14,664 bases of DNA. It comes from Candidatus Muiribacterium halophilum (GTDB lineage: Bacteria > Muiribacteriota > Muiribacteriia > Muiribacteriales > Muiribacteriaceae). The DNA lies in contig JALOAD010000069.1 in assembly GCA_023228995.1 (NCBI GenBank), positions 1 through 14,664 on the forward strand. The letters are read 5' to 3'. Below are positions 1 to 6,805 of the stretch, piece by piece (the stretch's first letter is position 1; each line of letters starts with the position of its first letter). The notes beneath the pieces are model-generated. The model did no database searches and was not told the origin of the DNA. It worked only from the letters and a program-made list of their open reading frames with translations. A program made the position numbers and the translations under genes.

Positions 1-221
1 TGAACATTATATTTGTGAAAAAAATTATATGGATGTGATTTTTTGAACGTTAGTAATAATTTCTATTTTTTATCGAAATTTGAATATTATTGGTTTTTTC
101 TATTTAGTAGACTTTTTCAACAGCCTGGATGTTTATGGTTTTAAATTCTTTGAATCAGTATTAATACAGGATTTATGTTTTAAGAATAATGTCGACGAAA
201 ATCCTTAAACATCATATTTCA
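1..221. other. Gene-free left edge with possible IS end
   Basis: I see no complete gene here. On the plus strand, positions 2-46 read EHYICEKNYMDVIF and then stop, which could be the tail of a gene entering from the left. At 109-127 lies AGACTTTTTCAACAGCCTG; its complement contains GCTGTTGAAAAAGTC, which resembles the terminal repeats of several insertion-sequence families (from memory, not searched). If both readings are right, 1-127 would be the right end of an insertion sequence whose body lies outside the window. The rest, up to the minus-strand gene ending at 222, is AT-rich and shows no clear terminator. Confidence 0.3.
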
Positions 222-620
222 TTATTTCTGTTTTTTTAAAAAGTTAAAGAATATTTCAAGATCTTCTGTGTGTAATTTTTCTACTTTCTGACGAAATAAA
301 CTTTTTACACTTTTTATAAGCATTTCCCTTTTGAAGTCTGTTATCTTTTTATTTATTACATAATTATAGGATTGTTGAAGATCTTTGTCTTTTCGTATTT
401 CTAATAAATGTTCTGTGTTAATTTGACTGATTTTCAGTTTATTTTTATTTAAATATTTATTTATTGCTCTTCTTGCAAAATATCTTTGACTATAGTTGTT
501 GTCAGGTGAGAGTATTTCAATCCATTTTTTATATATTTTTTCTCTTTCTTTCCAGTTCTCAAATTTTTTTATATTTTGCTTAAGGTTTTTATCTATTTTG
601 TATAAGTTATTTTTATCCAT
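222..620 (-). CDS. Small basic helical protein, last gene of LRR operon
   Basis: This is an unrecognised 132-residue protein, rich in Lys and predicted-helical throughout, with no signal peptide or membrane segment. I chose the ATG at 620 because AGGAGG sits five bases upstream on the minus strand; a longer frame reaching 680 would add only a translated copy of the TCAAAA repeat at the end of the previous gene. It begins 13 nt after the stop of the LRR gene, so it is almost certainly co-transcribed and translationally coupled with it. No catalytic motif is visible. Its high charge (runs such as KNLKQNIKKFENWKEREKIYK) would suit nucleic-acid or protein binding, but that is inference. It could be an accessory or immunity-like partner of the LRR protein. 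Confidence 0.75.
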   Translation of the reverse strand: MDKNNLYKIDKNLKQNIKKFENWKEREKIYKKWIEILSPDNNYSQRYFARRAINKYLNKNKLKISQINTEHLLEIRKDKDLQQSYNYVINKKITDFKREMLIKSVKSLFRQKVEKLHTEDLEIFFNFLKKQK

Positions 621-633
621 TTTTCCTCCTTTT

Positions 634-3045
634 TTAAATATTATCAGGGAGATCAAAATCAAAATCAAAATCAATATCAATTATAGTATAATTATTATCT
701 TGAATGCAGGTTTTTACATTTGGATTATTTTTTATGTCTTCTTCTTTGTATGCTGTACAATTATTTAAAGTTATTTCACATTTGACAGTTTTTTTTGTCA
801 GTTCTGAAAGGATATTGGATATATCAGAATTAATTAACTTTAATTTTATATTTCTGTTTAAGGTATCTATATTTTTTAATATAGCTGTTTTTTTTAACCT
901 GTCTATTGAAATTGATTTTAGTGCTTGCATAGATCTGAAGATTGAAAGGTCAAGTTCCTGAACATTTTCTAAATAAATTGTTTTCAGAGATTTGAATGAT
1001 TCATGGATTTTTATCTCTGGCGTGGAGTAATTGAGATTTATAGTTATACTGTTTTTAAGATTGTTCATTGTTTTGTAAAAATCAATATATTCAGCTTTAT
1101 ATACTGTCAGTTCAAAATACATAAGTCTGGAAAAAGATGATAATAGTCTTATTTCCTTTGTGTTTGTCAAATTCAGATATAATTCTTCAATATTATTAAG
1201 ATTGTTCAGATAGTTTGTATTAAAATCCTGATTATGTATACTCAGAGTTTTAATTTCGGGATTATTTCCAATAATACTGTCAATATTAAAATTCACTGAT
1301 AAAATGTGCAGATATTTAATATTTCTGCAGTTTGTAAATGGGTTTATTGAGTCGGAGGATTTAATATTTTTTAAAAATAGTCTTTCAAGTTTCCTGAAGT
1401 CGATTTTATCAGTAATATCATTTAAAATATTACAGTTAGTTAATTCCAGACAATTTAATTGAGTAAGATTTTTGAAATCTGATATGTAGCATTCTGGAAT
1501 ATTTTTAAGTTTAATATTAATCATCCAGAACATTTTTTTTAAAAATCTGGTGTCAATATCAGTTTTATTATTTTCAGAAATCTGAACTTGTAATTCTGTC
1601 AGAAATAAATGATTTTTTAAAAAACTTAAATTTCTGACATTGTTATTTCCGCACATAATTTTGTTCAATACAGAGTTTTCTGAAGGAAATTCTGCCAGAT
1701 CTATTTCAAATCTTTTTATATTTTCAAAATATATATCATCTGCTGTATATGCATCTTTGTAATATGCCAGTTCTTTTTTTTGGCTTATATACAGTATTTG
1801 TGTTAATAATCCAGAAAATCTTCTATCTAAATATTTCTTGTTTTCGGTTGACTCACAGGGGTTCTGTATAAAATTTTTTCTTATATTGCTAAAATTTTTC
1901 AATATATCAAGATTAGTCTTTTTAATATAATTATTATCAGGATTTTTCCGTAGATTTACTTTTTCATTAAACATCAGTTTGTATATTCTGTACATAAAAA
2001 GGTCATATTTTACATGCTGGATCAAGTTTCTCACTGAAATTGTATTAAAATAATAATCATCTATATTTTCAGGTCTTTTGTTTTCAAGTGAATAATGATA
2101 GTTATGAAATTTTGCGAAAATCTCTATTTCTGATATGTTAAAGAAATGAAGGAAATCAAACCATATAGTAGAATTGTTTGTTTTGTTCTTTAATATAAGA
2201 TCAGTATATCTTTCATGAAGTACCTTATGTGTTTTTTCTATATTTTCAGGGAATTTTTTCTTATCTTCTAAAAATTCTTCATGTTTTTCTATTGTTGTAA
2301 GGATGTCTAATATCTGACTGAAACTATCTTCAATATTTGAACAGTATAATGTCAATTTATTGTTAAAATATGCTATTACTACTTCATTATTAAAAATATA
2401 ATAATCTGAACTGAAATGATTGCTGATGTTTTCAAATGTGCATGGATTTACTTTGTATGAATATACTCCATTTTCAGTCAGATCAATTTCAGGTATAAAA
2501 TTAGTATATAACATTAAAGAATAAACAGAGAAAAAATCATATGGAAATATTTTATGATATTTTTTCGGGACATTTTTCAGCATTGATCTGAAGGTATTTT
2601 TGTAATAATTATTGTAAATATGAGGTTCCATCTTATTATATGCTTCAAGCATATCATGATAAATCTCAGGATTGTATTCTTTGACCTCATCAACGATGTC
2701 AAGTTTTTTCCTTAACTCATGCAGATAATAGAAATTTCTGAAAGTAGCTGAGAAAAATTTTTCTGCTAATAATTTGAAATATGAATTGTATTTAAAAATA
2801 AGATCTGATAATTCCTCTGCAAGTATTATTCGTTCTTTTATCTCAGCAAAACCTGCATCAGTTGGAATAAGATTGTTTATTGTTCTCTGATTGTTTATAA
2901 AAGTAGGAACAGATAATGAATAATAATCCTGAATATCAGAATAAAGAGATTTTTTTTTGACATGTATCCTGAAAAAATTTCTGCTTTCCTCAAAAACGGT
3001 GTAGTGTATCATGTCTGAATCTGTTTCAAGAAAATAGTGATTCAT
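634..3045 (-). CDS. Large cytoplasmic leucine-rich-repeat protein
   Basis: The protein has 803 residues and no signal peptide or transmembrane segment, so it is probably cytosolic. Residues 1 to about 430 form a mostly helical, aromatic-rich region that I do not recognise. Residues about 440-765 hold irregular leucine-rich repeats, for example LNCLELTNC, LERLFLKNI, IKYLHILSV, IKTLSIHN, IEELYLNLT and LKTIYLENV, spaced about 20-25 residues apart; this fold normally makes a protein-binding solenoid. The C-terminus is a short acidic tail (DIDFDFDFDLPDNI) encoded by a TCAAAA hexanucleotide repeat on the plus strand. It is the middle gene of a three-gene operon, 32 nt after the 149-aa gene and 13 nt before the 132-aa gene, with an AGGGAGGTC ribosome binding site. 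The architecture of a large unknown N-terminal domain plus an LRR sensor-like half resembles receptor/effector proteins, but I see no NACHT/STAND P-loop, protease or nuclease motif. Confidence 0.85.
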   Translation of the reverse strand: MNHYFLETDSDMIHYTVFEESRNFFRIHVKKKSLYSDIQDYYSLSVPTFINNQRTINNLIPTDAGFAEIKERIILAEELSDLIFKYNSYFKLLAEKFFSATFRNFYYLHELRKKLDIVDEVKEYNPEIYHDMLEAYNKMEPHIYNNYYKNTFRSMLKNVPKKYHKIFPYDFFSVYSLMLYTNFIPEIDLTENGVYSYKVNPCTFENISNHFSSDYYIFNNEVVIAYFNNKLTLYCSNIEDSFSQILDILTTIEKHEEFLEDKKKFPENIEKTHKVLHERYTDLILKNKTNNSTIWFDFLHFFNISEIEIFAKFHNYHYSLENKRPENIDDYYFNTISVRNLIQHVKYDLFMYRIYKLMFNEKVNLRKNPDNNYIKKTNLDILKNFSNIRKNFIQNPCESTENKKYLDRRFSGLLTQILYISQKKELAYYKDAYTADDIYFENIKRFEIDLAEFPSENSVLNKIMCGNNNVRNLSFLKNHLFLTELQVQISENNKTDIDTRFLKKMFWMINIKLKNIPECYISDFKNLTQLNCLELTNCNILNDITDKIDFRKLERLFLKNIKSSDSINPFTNCRNIKYLHILSVNFNIDSIIGNNPEIKTLSIHNQDFNTNYLNNLNNIEELYLNLTNTKEIRLLSSFSRLMYFELTVYKAEYIDFYKTMNNLKNSITINLNYSTPEIKIHESFKSLKTIYLENVQELDLSIFRSMQALKSISIDRLKKTAILKNIDTLNRNIKLKLINSDISNILSELTKKTVKCEITLNNCTAYKEEDIKNNPNVKTCIQDNNYTIIDIDFDFDFDLPDNI
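653..680. repeat. TCAAAA hexanucleotide tandem repeat in LRR gene end
   Basis: Three perfect TCAAAA units (653-670) are followed by two degenerate units. On the coding strand they give alternating Asp-Phe in the acidic tail of the LRR protein. Because the unit is six bases, changes in copy number would lengthen or shorten the tail without a frameshift. Confidence 0.6.
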
Positions 3046-3077
3046 ATAGACCTCCCTGAATTTATAAAATCTGTTTT

Positions 3078-3527
3078 TTAATCTCTGCGGTTTACAGGAA
3101 TAATAATACTCATACCTGTATCAATGAAATTAATCTGAAAAACATCAGATGAAATAGCAAACTTCCATTTTATAAAGACTGTTATGAATCTTTTTATATT
3201 GTATATTGTTACTTTTTTATTTGTTGCATTGAATATCCAGCTGCCTGATTTAGGAAAAAATCTTATATGAACCCAATTTTCTGTAAGTATTGAACGAATT
3301 ATCTCAGCTCTTGCTTTTCCTTCAAAACCTAGAGGTTCCGAGAATTTTTTATACACACTTACAATTTGGTCTTTTTTATAATTGAATATTTCAGGAAAAG
3401 TAAATATAAAATTTATATGCTTTTTTCCGTTGTTACAGAATACATATCCATGAGGTGACATAAAGAAACCTTCTGAATAAGATCTTGAAAAATCAATTGG
3501 GTTATATAATGAATTATAATCTGACAT
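3078..3527 (-). CDS. Small protein with W-x(3)-[FM]-P / SW[IV] domain, first gene of LRR operon
   Basis: This 149-residue cytosolic protein starts at the ATG at 3527 with an AGGGAGG site. Residues about 20-30 read GFFMSPHGYVF. Residues about 36-101 contain PEIFNY, then GKARAEIIRSILTENWVHIR, then FFPKSGSWIF. The same order of motifs is found in the C-terminal part of the 365-aa protein at 8330-9427 (PELFKF, SQEIISKVLNSDWIKV, EYMPEKNSWVIEF), so the two share a domain. I have an impression of similar small domains in phage-related and accessory proteins but cannot name a family. The gene has its own promoter (3603-3631) and structured leader (3551-3587) and heads the operon with the LRR gene. 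Its N-terminus (YNSLYNPIDFSRS) also resembles the 29-residue ORF at 8213. A small all-purpose binding or winged-helix-like domain is a guess. Confidence 0.8.
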   Translation of the reverse strand: MSDYNSLYNPIDFSRSYSEGFFMSPHGYVFCNNGKKHINFIFTFPEIFNYKKDQIVSVYKKFSEPLGFEGKARAEIIRSILTENWVHIRFFPKSGSWIFNATNKKVTIYNIKRFITVFIKWKFAISSDVFQINFIDTGMSIIIPVNRRD

Positions 3528-3550
3528 AAAGACCTCCCTTAGCAGTTTTT

Positions 3551-3587
3551 AAAGATGTCTGCAAGCTGAGAAACAAATCGCATCTTT
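3551..3587 (-). promoter_or_regulatory. Structured 5' leader element, copy A
   Basis: On the minus strand a hairpin is formed by arms AAAGATG and CATCTTT around a 23-nt loop. The loop contains GATTTGTTTCTCAGCTTGC. It is followed by an A-rich stretch, GCTAAG and the ribosome binding site of the 149-aa gene. Copy B at 8154-8185 has the same loop pattern (GATTTGTnnnYCAGnTTGC) and the stem core GATG/CATC replaced by GACG/CGTC, a compensatory change that supports a real RNA (or DNA) structure. It does not match any riboswitch consensus I know. Confidence 0.65.
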
Positions 3588-3602
3588 TTTCTGACTATAA
3601 TC

Positions 3603-3631
3603 ATCGTAACATTTTTAGATTATCTTGTCAA
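3603..3631 (-). promoter_or_regulatory. Promoter of W-domain/LRR operon
   Basis: On the minus strand TTGACA (3631-3626), a 17-nt spacer and TACGAT (3608-3603) form a good sigma70-type promoter with an extended -10 TG (TGTTACGAT). Copy B at 8104-8132 has the same -35, the same spacer length and the same TGn extension. Confidence 0.65.
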
Positions 3632-3708
3632 TAAAAATATTTTTGTCGACATTGATATATATCCAAAAAATACGATATAAACGATAAATATTGACAAAAA
3701 AATAAAAT

Positions 3709-3744
3709 GGTTATAAAAAACCAAAAAAACGGTTTTGAAAAACC
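3709..3744. promoter_or_regulatory. Two tandem GGTT-N6-AACC operator-like palindromes
   Basis: GGTTATAAAAAACC (3709-3722) and GGTTTTGAAAAACC (3731-3744) are identical in their outer halves and start 22 nt apart, about two helical turns. The second is embedded in a perfect 20-nt inverted repeat (3728-3747) whose right arm enters the -35 box of the methyltransferase promoter. A third, imperfect site (GGTT-N6-AATC, 3766-3779) covers the -10. The 2-nt centre of the long palindrome makes an RNA hairpin unlikely, so I read these as repressor or activator sites. Confidence 0.55.
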
Positions 3745-3745
3745 G

Positions 3746-3774
3746 TTGACCAGAAAACATAAAAAGGTTATAGT
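3746..3774 (+). promoter_or_regulatory. Promoter of methyltransferase gene
   Basis: TTGACC (3746-3751), a 17-nt spacer and TATAGT (3769-3774) lie 37 nt upstream of the start codon. The same -10 hexamer and spacer length are used at 5884-5912. A second TTGACA at 3691-3696 has no good -10 at the right distance. Confidence 0.65.
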
Positions 3775-3810
3775 TAATCATAGAATAATTTTTTATAAAA
3801 GAGGATAAAA

Positions 3811-5526
3811 ATGGAAAGAATAAAATACAATAAGTTAAAAGAAACAGATTTAAAGGATTTTGAAAACTCAGTGATTAAAATTGAAAAATTGTACAAGAGG
3901 AGTTTAAGTAATGTTTTTTATAAAATTGTATTTGCTTTTCTTGCATATTTATATAAAGAAGATAAATTAGGCGATTTAGATTTTTTTCAAAATGAATATA
4001 CAAAAATCGAATTAAAAGATATATGGGGAAAATATGAAAAGGATATTAAGAGCTTAGCTTCAGATTATAGTGTTGATATTTTTGTTTCTGTTCTGCTGTT
4101 TTCAGAAGATAATAAATTTACTGGAATAGATGAACAGTCTACCCCGGAAGGTGTATGTGAGCTGGCTAATAATATATTGAATATTCGGAAGAACGATATA
4201 GTGCTTGATTTAGGTTCAGGGGCAGGAAATTATATTATTTATACTGCTTTTAACACTGAAGCGGAAGAGTTTTATGGAATTGAGTTAAACAAAGATTCTT
4301 TTGTTATATCCCAAATTAGAAGTAATTTTACAGCTAAAAATATAAAAATTTTTAATAATACAATTTTTAATGAAGAAGAAAAAAATAAAAAGGCAGATAA
4401 AGTATTTTCTAATTTTCCTTTAGGGAAAAGGTTTTCAGATATAAAAAGAGAAATATATAAAGTGCCTGAATTAAAAGAGTTTTTTAAAAAACAGGATAAG
4501 TTAATATCTGGAGACTGGGCTTTTATAATGGGTGGATATTTGAATTTAACTCAAAATGGCAAAGCGTGTATTGTTACTTCAAACGCCAGCTTATGGAACG
4601 AAGTTGATAAAAATGTCAGGGAAGAAGTTTTAGAAATGGGGATTATTGAAGGTATTATTTCACTTGGGGAAAAAATATTAAATAACACCAGAACATCTGT
4701 AAGTTTGATTGTTTTAAGTAATGGAAATAAAGAAGTTAAAATGATTGATGCTTCAGAGGTGTTTACTGAAGGAAGAAGACAGAATTTTCTTGAAAAAAAA
4801 GATATTGAAAAAATTATTAAAGCATATAATAGTGATGAAAAAACAGAAATAAGCAGGAAAGTTGATTTTGATGAAATAAAAAATCACGATTATATTTTAA
4901 GTCCACAAAGATATATGCGTAAAGAAAGTCAAATTAAAAACACTGTAAAACTTGATGAAGTTGTAAAAACTATACAGAGGGGGGCTGCAATTTCTTCTTC
5001 AAAATTGAATGAACTTGCGACAACAGAAGACACGGGAATTTATTATCTTCATTTAAAGGATATAAACGAGGGATTAATAAATCATGATTTGCAGAGACTT
5101 AAAGAATTGGATAGAAATCTTGAAAGATATATTTTAAATAATGATGATCTTATATTTACTAAAATGTCCCCATTCAAAGTTGCTCTGGCAAAAGTCAGAG
5201 AAGGTCAAAAAATTGTAGCAAGTGGAAATATGTATATTCTTGAAATTGATAAAAGTAAAATTGTTCCTGAATATTTAGAAGCGTATTTACAGAGTGATAA
5301 AGGAATAGCGGAAATAAACAGATTATCAAAAGGTTCAAGTTTCAGTATGATAAATGTAAGTGATTTAAAAAAGATAAATATACCGATTTTTGATAAAGAT
5401 AAACAAAAGAAGATTTCTCATGAATATTCAATATTAAAACAGGAATTAATAAAACTCAGCAATGAAATAGATGAAAAAACCAGAAAAAAACACAAATTAT
5501 TTGATGATCTTGTAGATATCGTATAA
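3811..5526 (+). CDS. Type I-like N6-adenine DNA methyltransferase fused to a half specificity subunit
   Basis: This 571-residue protein probably methylates adenine in DNA using S-adenosylmethionine. Residues 1-100 are helical as in HsdM N-termini. DEQSTPEGVCELANNIL (107-123) matches the HsdM entry motif, DLGSGAGN (133-140) is SAM-binding motif I, and NFPLG (201-205) stands where the catalytic NPPF/NPPY motif is usual; Asn and the third-position Pro remain, the second Pro is Phe. Residues about 378-528 look like a single HsdS target-recognition domain, ending in KGSSFSMINVSDLKKINIPI, which is typical of type I specificity subunits. Residues 530-571 form the helical spacer. With one recognition domain it would need to dimerise, giving a symmetric target. 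No HsdR or other nuclease lies in the window, so it may be an orphan methyltransferase. The start at 3811 follows GAGG. Its 3' end overlaps the convergent XRE gene by 30 nt. Confidence 0.9.
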   Translation: MERIKYNKLKETDLKDFENSVIKIEKLYKRSLSNVFYKIVFAFLAYLYKEDKLGDLDFFQNEYTKIELKDIWGKYEKDIKSLASDYSVDIFVSVLLFSEDNKFTGIDEQSTPEGVCELANNILNIRKNDIVLDLGSGAGNYIIYTAFNTEAEEFYGIELNKDSFVISQIRSNFTAKNIKIFNNTIFNEEEKNKKADKVFSNFPLGKRFSDIKREIYKVPELKEFFKKQDKLISGDWAFIMGGYLNLTQNGKACIVTSNASLWNEVDKNVREEVLEMGIIEGIISLGEKILNNTRTSVSLIVLSNGNKEVKMIDASEVFTEGRRQNFLEKKDIEKIIKAYNSDEKTEISRKVDFDEIKNHDYILSPQRYMRKESQIKNTVKLDEVVKTIQRGAAISSSKLNELATTEDTGIYYLHLKDINEGLINHDLQRLKELDRNLERYILNNDDLIFTKMSPFKVALAKVREGQKIVASGNMYILEIDKSKIVPEYLEAYLQSDKGIAEINRLSKGSSFSMINVSDLKKINIPIFDKDKQKKISHEYSILKQELIKLSNEIDEKTRKKHKLFDDLVDIV

Positions 5527-5802
5527 TTTGATCAGCTGGTCTTCATCAAGGGTCTCAAAAAAACTTAATATTTCGTTTTTGATAATACTGTTATCCTGAG
5601 AAAACAGGGAGGTAGGATTGATATTCAAAGCCATTGCTATTCGTTCAACAACCTCGATCCTGGGTTCTTTGACACCTCTTTCGATTTCCCCAAGATATGT
5701 AGTGGAAATATTAGCTTTTTCAGCCAATTCCTGTTGGGTTATTTTATGGGTCTTTCTGTATTCTAAGATTTTTCTGCCAAGTATTTCGCCTAATAAAATC
5801 AT
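5497..5802 (-). CDS. XRE-family transcriptional regulator, controller-protein-like
   Basis: This 101-residue protein has a Cro/C1-type helix-turn-helix at about residues 12-66: KITQQELAEKANISTTYLGEIERGVKEPR, continuing into IAMALNINPTSLF. STTYLGEIERG (33-43) is the recognition helix region. The remaining C-terminal 30 residues are helical and may support dimerisation. The start at 5802 follows GAGG at a five-base distance. The gene is convergent with the methyltransferase and shares 30 bp with it at the 3' ends, so the two transcripts are antisense there. Size, fold and position resemble the C (controller) proteins of restriction-modification systems; autoregulation through the direct repeats at 5853-5886 is inferred. 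A prophage-type regulator is the alternative. Confidence 0.85.
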   Translation of the reverse strand: MILLGEILGRKILEYRKTHKITQQELAEKANISTTYLGEIERGVKEPRIEVVERIAMALNINPTSLFSQDNSIIKNEILSFFETLDEDQLIKLYDIYKIIK

Positions 5803-5852
5803 ACATACCTCATATATTAAAGATAGATAAAAAAGAGTTTTAAATAAAGTAA

Positions 5853-5886
5853 CTGATAGTTGGTATAAAAAACAAGCTGATAGTTG
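5853..5886. promoter_or_regulatory. CTGATAGTTG direct repeats, likely operator
   Basis: Identical 10-mers CTGATAGTTG occur at 5853-5862 and 5877-5886, 24 nt apart. The first lies in an inverted repeat AACT-GAT-AGTT; the second overlaps the -35 box of the promoter at 5884. They sit between the divergent XRE gene and the PH-like gene, where an XRE regulator would control itself and its neighbour. Between the two copies TGGTATAAAAAACAA resembles the GGTT-N6-AACC sites in front of the methyltransferase. Confidence 0.5.
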
Positions 5887-5912
5887 ACAAAAGGATTTTT
5901 TTAATATATAGT
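5884..5912 (+). promoter_or_regulatory. Promoter of envelope operon
   Basis: A consensus TTGACA (5884-5889), a 17-nt spacer and TATAGT (5907-5912) lie 31 nt upstream of the PH-like gene, which itself has TAGGAGG at the right distance. Confidence 0.7.
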
Positions 5913-5943
5913 GATTTGCATAAATATACTTAGGAGGATTTGA

Positions 5944-6315
5944 ATGGAAAAAACATCAAATAATGAGGAAATTATATTAAGACCTGCATGGAGAACATTT
6001 TGGGCTCATATTTTATTTAGTTTTTTGGTTATTCCTTTGTTATTTATGTTTTACAAAAGATATTCAACAAAGCTTATTTTAAAAAGGGATTCAATAGTTG
6101 ATTGTGATGGATTGATTTCTATAAATGAGAAAGAGATATTTTATGATGATATAAGAACTGTAGGAATTGGACAATCAATATTTGGTAGAATATTCAACTA
6201 TGGTAAATTGGATATTGCAACTTCTGGAACGGGTGGATATGAATTATCGTTAACAGATGTTTATAATCCAAAACATTGGAAAGAACTAATTTTATCAAGA
6301 AAAACCAGTAAATAA
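5944..6315 (+). CDS. Bacterial PH-like (DUF304-type) membrane protein
   Basis: This 123-residue protein has one transmembrane helix at about residues 19-37, followed by a soluble domain of about 80 residues. The stretch SIVDCDGLISINEKEIFYDDIRTV and then IFGRIFNYGKLDIATSGTGG follow the layout of bacterial PH domains of the YdbS/DUF304 type (strand, IPYEDIRSV-like motif, loop with GR-x-x-x-YG, then strand). It is about the right length for a one-helix member. Such domains sit at the cytoplasmic membrane, and their ligands are mostly unknown. It is the first gene of a three-gene operon with the lipoprotein and the exported coiled-coil protein (gaps of 12 and 10 nt). It is transcribed from the promoter at 5884, which the divergent XRE regulator may control. 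Confidence 0.75.
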   Translation: MEKTSNNEEIILRPAWRTFWAHILFSFLVIPLLFMFYKRYSTKLILKRDSIVDCDGLISINEKEIFYDDIRTVGIGQSIFGRIFNYGKLDIATSGTGGYELSLTDVYNPKHWKELILSRKTSK

Positions 6316-6327
6316 TCAGGAGAAACA

Positions 6328-6795
6328 ATGAAAAAAATTTTATATTTACATTTTATCGCAATATTTATGATTTTTTTAGTTGGATGTAACAATTCTTCAG
6401 AAGTAAAAACAAATGAAATTATAAATCAACTGAAACAAAACGGAATAAACGGGAATTTCAAGATTCGGATAACAACTGAAGAAGATTTAAAAGCTCTGAA
6501 AAAAACTGTAGATGAAGCAGAAGATGAATTTCAAAGAGCATTTGGGCAGAGTATGTATGATTCTATGAAATATGTAAAGGCAAGTTGTGAGTATGAATCA
6601 GATGATCTTGAATTCAACCTACTGGAATTTGAAAATGGAAAAGCTGTAGAAGATAATGTTAAGCCGTTATTGAAGTTAATGTCATTTGGAATAGATGAAG
6701 GAAATATCAAAAAATTGATCAAGGGCGATATAATTGTCATATTTCGCAAAGGATATGATAAATATATTCAGGTATTCAATAAAACTATAAATTAA
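6328..6795 (+). CDS. Small lipoprotein of unknown function
   Basis: The 155-residue precursor has an N-terminal KK, a hydrophobic core and the lipobox LVGC with Cys20 as the lipidated residue, so it should be anchored in a membrane after signal peptidase II cleavage. The mature part contains a helical segment (EEDLKALKKTVDEAEDEFQRAF, about residues 51-72) and then alternating strand-like segments. There is no known enzymatic motif. It starts with AGGAG six bases upstream and is the second gene of the envelope operon. A role with the following exported protein is likely from the tight spacing but not otherwise shown. Confidence 0.8.
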   Translation: MKKILYLHFIAIFMIFLVGCNNSSEVKTNEIINQLKQNGINGNFKIRITTEEDLKALKKTVDEAEDEFQRAFGQSMYDSMKYVKASCEYESDDLEFNLLEFENGKAVEDNVKPLLKLMSFGIDEGNIKKLIKGDIIVIFRKGYDKYIQVFNKTIN

Positions 6796-6805
6796 AGGAA
6801 AATAT

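Noticed and set aside
496-961. Open frames on the plus strand at 496-768 and 704-961
   Set aside because: They lie opposite the well-supported minus-strand LRR and 132-aa genes and have low-complexity Phe/Ile-rich translations typical of antisense frames.
3551-3587. Known riboswitch (preQ1, SAM-II, fluoride) in the two leader elements
   Set aside because: Hairpin plus A-rich tail before the ribosome binding site recalls preQ1-I, but loop length (22-23 nt) and loop sequence do not match, and the downstream genes are not queuosine-related.
3811-5526. Complete type I restriction-modification system
   Set aside because: No HsdR-like helicase/nuclease and no second recognition domain are in the window; only methylation and specificity are present.
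5618-5830. Plus-strand open frame opposite the XRE gene
   Set aside because: It is antisense to a clear helix-turn-helix gene and has no ribosome binding site or recognisable sequence.
5911-5937. Third copy of the GATTTG leader element upstream of the PH-like gene
   Set aside because: Only GTGATTTG matches; there is no flanking stem and no CAG-TTGC part.
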